Positions 56,726-64,000 of a stretch of DNA of 64,000 nt are shown here, one piece after another (position 1 is the first letter of the stretch; the number at the start of each line of letters is the position of its first letter). The stretch lies in contig JAHLKD010000053.1 in assembly GCA_025526935.1 (NCBI GenBank), positions 186,001 to 250,000 on the forward strand, given 5' to 3'. This DNA comes from Cladochytrium replicatum. Taxonomy: Eukaryota; Chytridiomycota; Chytridiomycetes; Cladochytriales; Cladochytriaceae. A program made the position numbers and the translations under genes. The notes below the pieces were generated by a model that was not told the origin of the DNA, searched no databases, and saw only the letters and a program-made list of their open reading frames with translations.

Positions 56726-59700
56726 ATGGGGAACTTGGATGGGTCGATCAAGAAAAATACTGCGTTCGTGAAAAAGCTTAAAACTTCCCTGACCAGCGAG
56801 CAACTTCCATCCCTCACAAAGGAGCTCCTGTCACTGAAGCTTGAAAAATATCTGACGGAAGTCGTGGTCTCAATTGGGGAGGCTAAGTTTAAGAATTCCG
56901 CCGACGTGTGGGCTGCAGTGGAAATATGCTCGCACTTGCATCAGCGATTTGCTGACTTTGCGCCAAATATCAAAGAAAATCTATCGAAACAGCTTGGACC
57001 TCCACCGGCCGCTTCAGCAATGAGTGCGGAACAGAAAGAGAAAGAGGATGCAGCGCGAGTGTCGAAGCAAAGGAGCGTACTCAGATTATTCGGGGAGCTG
57101 TATCTGGTTGGGATCATTCCAGAAGCTCCGAAAGAGAATGTCATGGCTCATGTAATCAAGGACTTGGTGAGATCGATCCTTGAAGCGATCATGATCGCAT
57201 TTGACCTGGATCCTGTTTCAGTTCTCAACAGACAGAGATTTTTCGAATCTTCCTCTCGCTGTTGCATTTGTAAAGTTCATGGGCACAGAATTCATCGACA
57301 AATCAACTGCTGAACCCGAAAAGGTTTGTAGTGCCTTGGTGATGATCCAAATTTGAATGAATTTCAGGAAAAACCCGCACCTGAGAACGTTCGGAAGTCA
57401 ATAAAGATGATGTTATCAGAGTATTACAAGCACCTCTCACGGAAAGTCGTTCAAGAACACAAGGTGATTGATAAATTGCTGAATACTTCAGCGCTGACTG
57501 TTGAGAATGAACAGCGCGTGCGTCAGATGGAACATGCGAATCATGAACATCTGATGACTCACGGCAAGCTCTCCGACGCTAGACAAGAGCTTTACGACAA
57601 AAACTTTAAGTACTTTGAAAAGATTCGCACTGGTGCTCAATCGTTAGCCGACGCGTTGGAATTGGAGATGCCAGAGTTGGAGGAAGACAAGAACGTAACT
57701 CGGATCAGCAGCATTGGAATCAGTCAAGGGTCCCGGGAAAAGGAAGAACAGGTGGAGTATTGTCAAATCCATTCTTTTCGTTCCCAGCTGAAATTGGATG
57801 CATAGGACGTGAGCAGTAGTTTGTGGGAAGATGATGATGTTCGATCGTTCTATGAGGACTTAGCAGATATTAAATCTTTTGTTCCGGCCATTTTCCTCAC
57901 GGACAAGAAATCAGAAAAGAAAGATGGAGACAAAAAGGAGGACGAGAAGGCTGACGATAATGAGGAGGATGAGCCGTCTACTCTAGCCGACCCGTTGCCG
58001 GAGGAAAATGACGCAAATAATGAAGATGGAATCAAGAACACAACCAACAGTGCGGCCCTGGACGCCATAATTGCGAGACTTTCTCATGCGCTCAATCGGG
58101 AGGCTATCGATCAGATTGCCATCGACTTTTGCTTTTTGAACTCGAAGGGAACACGGAAGAAGTTCTGTAAAGCCTTACAGGCAGTCCCGCGCACGCGATC
58201 CGATTTGTTACCATACTATTCCCGGCTTATTGCAACATTGGACCAGTCGTTGCCAGATATCGGCCCAACTATGGTGGATTGGGTATGAGTTCCACACATC
58301 TATTGATCTCTCCAGCTCACTGACGCAAATTTTTAGCTTGAGCGTGAGTTCCACTATCACCAAAAGAAGAAGGAACAGGTTTTGATCGAGGAAAAACTGA
58401 AGGTAAGCAATCGAATAAGATGATCGCTTTGTTGCAACTGCATTGACTTTCGTTTCATTGTTATAGAACATCAAGTTCATCGGAGAGCTGACGAAATTCA
58501 ACATTATGCCACTCCCGAAAATATTTCATACCCTTCATATGATGCTCGAAGACTTTTCGCATCACAACATTGAGCTGACTTGCGCACTTTTGGAAACTTG
58601 CGGTCGATATCTATTCAAACGACCGGAGACGAATGTTCGCACATCAAACTTGGTACGTAATTAAACCTCGTGTTACTGTACAGCTAGCTTACTGGATGTG
58701 TAGTTGGATGTGATGATGCGCAAAAAGAACGTTCAGCACGTGGACCCGCGGCAGGCACTGATGATAGAGAATGCGTTTTATCAGGTTCATGATACAGAGG
58801 TCCACTCACGCATTTGAAATTCTAAAATCATCTTTTGCAGTGCAACCCACCCGATAAATCGGCGATCATGCAAAAGCAACGCCCTCCTTTGGAACTTTAT
58901 CTGCGGAAACTTATCTACGGTGATCTGGCTAAAAAGACGGTGGAGAAGATTCTCAAGCAGATTCGGAAGATGAATTGGGAAGACCCGGCGACTCGAGCGA
59001 TGATAACAAAGGTGTTTTTCAAAATCTGGAAAGTCAAGTTCTCAAACTTGCACTTGATGGCGTTCCTTGCGAGTGAGCTTTCTCGTTACTACCCGGAATT
59101 TGGAATCGCTGTCGTGGACAATACATTGGAGCACATCCGACTTGGATTGGAGTTCAACATCTTCAAGCACAATCAGCGACGCATTGCTGTGGTGAAATTC
59201 CTTGCAGAGCTATACAATTACAGAATGGTTGAGTCAGCTGTCATTTTCGACACAATGTATTTGATCCTTCGCTTTGGCCACGGTTGGTTCAGTGAACATT
59301 GTTCCGACCCGGTGATCTGAGATTTCACTTTCCAGAGTCTGGGATCCCAAGACCGGGAGCTTTCAATTCCTTTGACGCCCCTCACGACTTCTTCAGGGTT
59401 CGTCTCGTTTGCACTATCCTTGATACATGTGGGCAATGCTTTGATCGAGGATCTACAGGCAAAAAGCTCGACGTTTTCCTCGTATTTTTCCAGGTAAGAG
59501 CGAAAGGCCATTTTACCCGTTGTTTTTTAACAACCAAGTTGACAAACTTGAAAAGATGTACGCGCGAACCAAAATCCACCTGCCGATGGACGTAGAGTTT
59601 CTGCTCACGGAGACCTTTGAGCTTCTACGACCGAACCTCATAATCTATCCAACCTACGAAGAGGCAGCAGCGGAAGTCAACAAAATTGCAATGGCTCAGC

Positions 59701-60601
59701 AAGCAAAGCTGCAGTCCCAAGCCGGTGCGGGTGCCGGGGCAACTGCAAACGAAGCTGTTGAGAACAGCGACGATGATGAAGAAGAAGACGAGGATGGGGG
59801 AAAGGGTCGCTTTGACGAAGATGACGAAAGTGAGGTCGGGGAAGGGGAAGAAGATGGAGAAGCTCGTGCACCAGAAACTGAAGAGGACGAAGGAGAGGAT
59901 GAGGAAGAAGAGGAAGACATCATCGTTCACGTGGCGGAACCGCGTGTCGACGAGCAGGAAGCGTTGGAGTTTGAAAGGGAGTTCAACATGATGATGCAAG
60001 AGAGTCTCGATAGTCGAAAAAACGAGAGGAAACTCGCTGCTCTTGACGTCCCGATCCCCGTTCGCGGAAAGCCGTCCTTCTCCGGGGGGGACGAACTTGA
60101 AGAAACCAATGACGGTCATGTTGCCTTTATGTTGTTGACAAAGAAAGGAAACAAGCAGCAGGTAGGACAGAAGCCTGCGATTTTTGTCAGATAGCAACTG
60201 ACGAGCAACATGGTTGTATTAGACGAAGATGATGGCACTTCCGGCCGACAATGCATTGGTGATCAGTGCACGATCAAAGCAAGAAGCTGAGCACGAAGAA
60301 AAACTCCAGCTTAAGCAGATTGTGTTGAATTTCGAAGAGCGAGAACGGGATGCGCTTCGTCGAGGTAAGAAAATCTCTTTTTGTGACAATCATTCAGCTG
60401 ATTATTCTATCGATAAGCAAACGAGCCTGTTCCCCCTGCTCCAGTTGGTCGAGGTGGAGGACGACGTGGTTCTGCTGGGAACCGTAGGGTTTTGTGGACC
60501 AGCAATTCTGGAGGCGGTGCAGCCTACTACAACAATGATAGGTTTGGTTACTTCAAAAACTTGCTCTATTTGTCTAAGAAATTATCTGCAGGAGACGCTA
60601 A
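56726..60601 (+). CDS. UPF2: UPF2/NMD2 nonsense-mediated mRNA decay factor
   Basis: First true ATG at 56726 (MGNLDGSIKKNTAFVKKLK). Three MIF4G domains: SLKLEKYLTEVVVSIGEAKF in the first, DAIIARLSHALNREAIDQIAIDFCFLNSKG in the second, RPPLELYLRKLIYGDL with FFRVRLVCTILDTCGQCFDRG in the third. A very acidic stretch (DDEEEDED, EEDEGEDEEEEEDII) leads to VDEQEALEFEREFNMMMQESL and HVAFMLLTKKGNKQQ, the UPF1-binding end. A last exon adds VGRGGGRRGSAGNRR and a GGGAAYYNND tail. The stop is at 60601 if a final intron is spliced, at 60626 if not. UPF2 bridges UPF1 and UPF3 in the cytoplasm. About 1,070 aa. The N-terminus is shorter than in most homologs, so a leading exon may be missing. Confidence 0.9.
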
Positions 60602-60869
60602 TTCTTATCCATCTGTACCTGTATGAAGACTGGAGTTGTGACACAAGGGATGTCTATTGGATCCGATCAACATTTGCTGAGAATGGACTCGGAGAGGGTG
60701 GGGGATTAAGCCAGATCGAGCTGGCACTGATCGTGACAAGGTGGCAGTCAGGTGGGAGCATTGCTTTCTCGTTAGCTGCAGAATGTGTTTTGTGAATCAC
60801 TTCCAGTGAATTTTATTGCAAAAGCCCGCTTTCATTCCACGATGCTTTGACGTTAGTGCTGTTAGTGCT

Positions 60870-61500
60870 CGTTCAGTCTACTTCAACTCTAACCCGCTGG
60901 ATACCCACAACCCACACGTTCTTGTATATAATATTTGCAACGTCCATCGCTTCTTCTGTGTGTTTTAACGGAAGCCCGCTGTATTTCCACTAATCCAAGA
61001 CATCAAGACCTCTAAAAGCTAGACCAAACCAAAGTGCGATCCGACCACTTCAACTCCAACCGCTGTCCTTCCACCAATCAAGGGCTTTAAATCTCACCAT
61101 AGGCATGCTTCTTCAATTGTACAATCGGCGTACTTAAGTTCCAGTCCGCCTTTCTTCCACCATCGAGAACATTGCCGTGTCCAAGTTCACTCGCACTCCC
61201 TGGGTACAGCCAATCCGTTTCATCTTCCCGTTCCTGCTCGCACAGATCAACGCGCCGTCGCCATACTTGAACGCCAATCCGCTCGCTTTCCACCATTCTA
61301 ACACATCCACGAGTCTATCTTCACACTGAATGGTTACTGCACGCTGACTCCAGCGCATCTGCAACCCCGAGGGTTTCCACTATTCCAAAACATAGATAGG
61401 GTTGTTTTTGCTCACAAAATCCAGCGATCGATTACTCCACCGAATGTATGGCCGTAAACCGACTTACAGGAAATCAACAGTCCAGCTCAACAATAAATAA
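60870..61500 (-). pseudogene. decayed array of WWK-type (ankyrin-like) repeats
   Basis: Read minus, at least five units can be traced: a unit ending WKPSGLQMRWSQRA, then VDVLEWWKASGLAFKYGDGALICASRNG, then ASELGHGNVLD with WKKGGLELKYAD after a frameshift, ALDWWKDSG with a broken end, LDVLD*WKYSGLPLKHTEEAMDVA with an in-frame stop, and VSSGLELK. The spacing is about 33 codons, and the plus strand shows the same signal as repeated CCACTATTCCA-type blocks. Frameshifts and stops show decay. Such repeats occur in large ankyrin-like protein families of chytrid fungi; the function is unknown. Confidence 0.65.
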
Positions 61501-63055
61501 AGCTAGATCTCCTTTTGGTTCCGCTCGGAAATGCCAGCGTGAAGCAAATCGTTGCCTTTGGGAGTGCCCACTACGATCAAAGTAGGTAATCATCAGATCC
61601 TGAAAATTGATGTCGGTCACTGCTCCGGACCGATCCTTTTGTTCCCCCAGCGCACGTCAAGTTGATTGAAGCAATCACCACCGTCGTCATTGACCCGCCG
61701 GCCCACCATTAGCCAATCACATCGAAGAATCACTGTGCTCCGAATCATCCGTGAAGTCATCAGTCGTGATTGCTGATGCTGAATCAAACGAAGAAAAGGT
61801 CATACGATTAGTTTATGTGATTCAGATCACACATCAGCGTCTTATCCCGGACGTAATGAAACAAGAGCTCCCCACGTTGAAATCCGATACCAAAGAAACC
61901 ACTAAGATTGAGCCGGACTCTAAGCGTGTTCGTGCAGGCGGAAGGTTGGAAAAGCGGAAACTCATCCGAAAAGAAATTCTATGGATATTCATCACATATT
62001 TCTAGACTGCTCATAAATTATCTCTATCGCTTTGCACGGTTCCAGAGCTGAATCTACGGGCAGCTGTATTCAACTTGTGCATGATGCATAATGATTTGAG
62101 CATCTTCGTCATTAAATGCATTCCGTTCACCACCGCAAACCAAAAAGTGCGGCGGTCTGACGGCGTCTTTCTACTCAAAAACGTTAAAGAGTTTGTCGGA
62201 TTCAATCTCAAACCAGAGGGTTGGTAAACAGCAAGTAAAGAACTGGTCATTCTGATTATATGCGCTCAGTGGATCTGTTAAAACCATGCACCATCGAAAG
62301 TTGCACCATCGATGTTTTACAGCAGCAATTTTGAAGAAGACGGTTACAGCGGAAGATATTGCAAAGGTTCCTAGAAACCAAGTTTCCGCGTGTTTGGATC
62401 AACGAACATCATTTCAATTCCCGCGAATGGAAGCCTTGTGTCCTGGTTTATTCCAATCGCATAGCTGTCTTTGAGGATCTTGCAATGAGAGAAGTGGGCG
62501 ATGTTATTGTGGATGCTGCGGTGATGAAAGGTGAGAACAAGCGAATGCTTGTTTCATCTGTGTGTGAATAATGCTAACAGCAGCGCAGGACAGTCGCTGT
62601 TCTTGGTAAACCAGAAGCAGAGTTTTGACATCGATGGATAGTGTCGGCACACACACACACACCGCATGCATTCGATGGTTCTATTTCAACTCCGTTATTG
62701 ATCACGATCAGTTGCTAACATACACGTAGGCAAGGTATACTTGTGCTCCATAGCTGCACCACCAGCATCCGTAAGAGTCGGCTCCAACAGGAAATCATGG
62801 AGCAATTGGACGAAGTTGGTTCAGGTGACTCTGGCACCATCACCACGGCACACATTGTGAGCTACTTGAAGGTGTATCCACCTGATCCGTGCACGCAGTG
62901 GATCACCGAGGCTACGGGCGAATACAGGTCCATAAACAGTTCCAGTGAGCATAATGGGAGTGGATCAGCAGCGGTTGAGACGGTTTTCGGTGGTGGTATG
63001 GTGATCGGGGAAAAAGAAGGACAGAAGAGATTTGATGCCAGAAGAGAGGGATGAA
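61500..63055 (+). CDS. unrecognised multi-exon gene or gene remnant
   Basis: Several open blocks in one direction look protein-like and are bounded by plausible splice sites: VKQIVAFGSAHYDQS before GTAATC; a Lys/Glu-rich block with KETTKIEPDSKRVRAGGRLE; VPELNLRAAVFNLCMMHNDL with VRRSDGVFLLKNVKEFVGF; KPCVLVYSNRIAVFEDLAMR to VDAAVMK before GTGAGA; GQSLFLVNQKQSFDI; and EIMEQLDEVGSGDSGTITTA to a stop at 63055. I cannot name a family, and not all joins keep frame, so a decayed gene is possible. An ACAC microsatellite lies near 62650. Confidence 0.3.
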
Positions 63056-63280
63056 TTTATGCGGACTCGAACGCATCGGCTGCAAAAGCACCTGGTGCGT
63101 AACGGAATGGAGCGTACCGTTCTGCCTCCCTTCCTATAGACATTGGTTGAAGGAAGTAATAAGGCGACGTTTGCACACGGCAGAAGCAGGTTGTGAGAAA
63201 CCAAACACATCTGAGACATAGAGAATAATAGGTTGGAGTCACTCAAAAATAGTCATCATTCTTGCATCTTAAATCCCCGC

Positions 63281-64000
63281 CTACCGAGCAAATCGCGAAC
63301 CCAACTCAAACACAGAGACGCAGTATGAGATGACTGGGATGGCAATTCGAAAGCCAGTTGCAGTTTGCTGGCCCGAAAAGTTAGGCACAGCTGCTCTACT
63401 ACGATTGATCAGGTCCGCCCACACCGGGTACCTTTCTTTGGTGATAGGCACGAATACATGCTGCTGCATATCACTCTTCAGTCTGGACGATTCCCAGTTA
63501 GTGTTTGAGAATATCCCCAAGAATCTCCCAAGAATTAATTTCGGCGTCTTCAAGGCAAGACTGGTGCCTTGCCCGAGACAAGGTAGCATGGCATGGGCAG
63601 CGTCGCCGATCAAAACCACGTTGCCCTCCTTTGAATAAGGAGTTTCTAGCGGATCCGTATCGTGAATGATCCAGTTATATATTTTATTGCGTTCCAGTCG
63701 GGGACGAGATCCAGAGGATTCAAGAAGAGATTGTCAAACACATTAGCGAACACGGCGGCAATCTCCTTCTTTGTGGCTGCATCGATGTCCGCCCAACTTG
63801 TTTCCTCGTGTAGCCCAAAGTCTCCCCAGATTTTCCGACGAGCGTCATCGTTGAAACCGATTGCGATAGATATTCGATTTTTTCCAGAGAGAAGAACATG
63901 TTTGTGGTGATCTGGCCCATGTTGAACTGGAGGTACGAGCCGTTTGCGATTTCGCGAAAGTCTTTAGGCATGATCTCATCGTCTTGGGCTTCGACCAACA
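63281..64000 (-). pseudogene. FAD-dependent monooxygenase, 3' part, two frameshifts
   Basis: The gene enters from beyond 64000 and ends at 63281 (FELGSRFAR). Readable blocks are IMPKDFREIANGSYLQFNMG, FFSLEK then NRISIAIGFNDDARRKIWG, TSWADIDAATKKEIAAVF, NPLDLVPDW then NKIYNWIIHDTDPLE, and NVVLIGDAAHAMLPCLGQGT, the FAD-binding GD motif of PheA/TetX-like hydroxylases. Frame changes at a run of six A near 63883 and again near 63690. It could be a fresh pseudogene, or a working gene with two assembly errors. The rest of the sequence downstream to the stop is in frame. The substrate is unknown; it is not the same enzyme as the remnant at 6.2 kb. Confidence 0.7.

Noticed and set aside
59625-60197. 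190-codon minus frame with long hydrophobic and Ser runs
   Set aside because: Antisense to the acidic region of UPF2.
62645-62665. ACACAC microsatellite
   Set aside because: Ordinary simple repeat, noted only as a landmark.

Overview
The window looks like nuclear DNA of a fungus, most likely a zoosporic (chytrid-type) one. Genes sit close together on both strands and are split by many short introns (about 46-80 nt, GT-AG, some with CTAAC-like branch sites). The conserved genes are eukaryotic and fungal in character: SAC1, IKS1 kinase, NAA35/MAK10, UPF2, TOM7, a PSK/PASK-type kinase and a Tag1/DUF3712-type vacuolar protein. Repeats of a WWK..SGL..LK type and a slime-mould-like cAMP-receptor-type GPCR relic also point to an early-diverging fungus. 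No species can be named from the sequence.

Layout. 0-7.5 kb: a possible small secreted protein, the SAC1 phosphoinositide phosphatase (minus), a Ty3/gypsy Gag relic (minus) and a broken kynurenine 3-monooxygenase (plus). 7.8-12.6 kb: a very large DUF3712/Tag1-like membrane protein (plus). 13.2-17.8 kb: a CLC anion transporter with an altered gate motif (plus). 18.1-21.8 kb: a divergent pair, a Rieske-DUF455 fusion (minus) and an IKS1-type kinase (plus). 22.6-27.6 kb: a small secreted protein with a LEA2/DUF3712-like motif (plus) and a GATA-finger protein (minus). 27.6-31.4 kb: an intact discoidin-jacalin-discoidin protein followed by decayed copies of the same modules (minus). 31.9-33.2 kb: a PSK/PASK-type kinase without PAS domain (minus).

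34.5-44.5 kb is accessory and gene-poor: RING-like and WWK-repeat fragments, an MFS transporter, an MFS fragment, a two-domain fasciclin protein, a broken GPCR, intact TOM7 and a broken Gfo/Idh/MocA oxidoreductase. 44.6-51.5 kb is one ABCA-type ABC transporter. 51.8-60.6 kb is conserved housekeeping: an MBOAT lysophospholipid acyltransferase and NAA35 in tandem (minus), divergent from UPF2 (plus). 60.9-64 kb holds decayed WWK repeats, an unrecognised gene region and the 3' part of an FAD monooxygenase with two frameshifts.

The genes do not form one pathway. Themes are phosphoinositide and phospholipid metabolism (SAC1, MBOAT, ABCA), vacuolar and membrane homeostasis (Tag1-like, CLC), RNA and protein quality control (UPF2, NAA35, TOM7) and a secreted or adhesive repertoire (discoidin-jacalin, fasciclin, small secreted proteins). 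At least five recognisable enzyme, receptor or transporter genes are broken, while the housekeeping genes read cleanly across many splice junctions, so real gene decay explains the breaks better than poor sequence quality. Exon joins were deduced by eye; those of the lectin gene, the Tag1-like gene and TOM7 were checked for phase at every junction.
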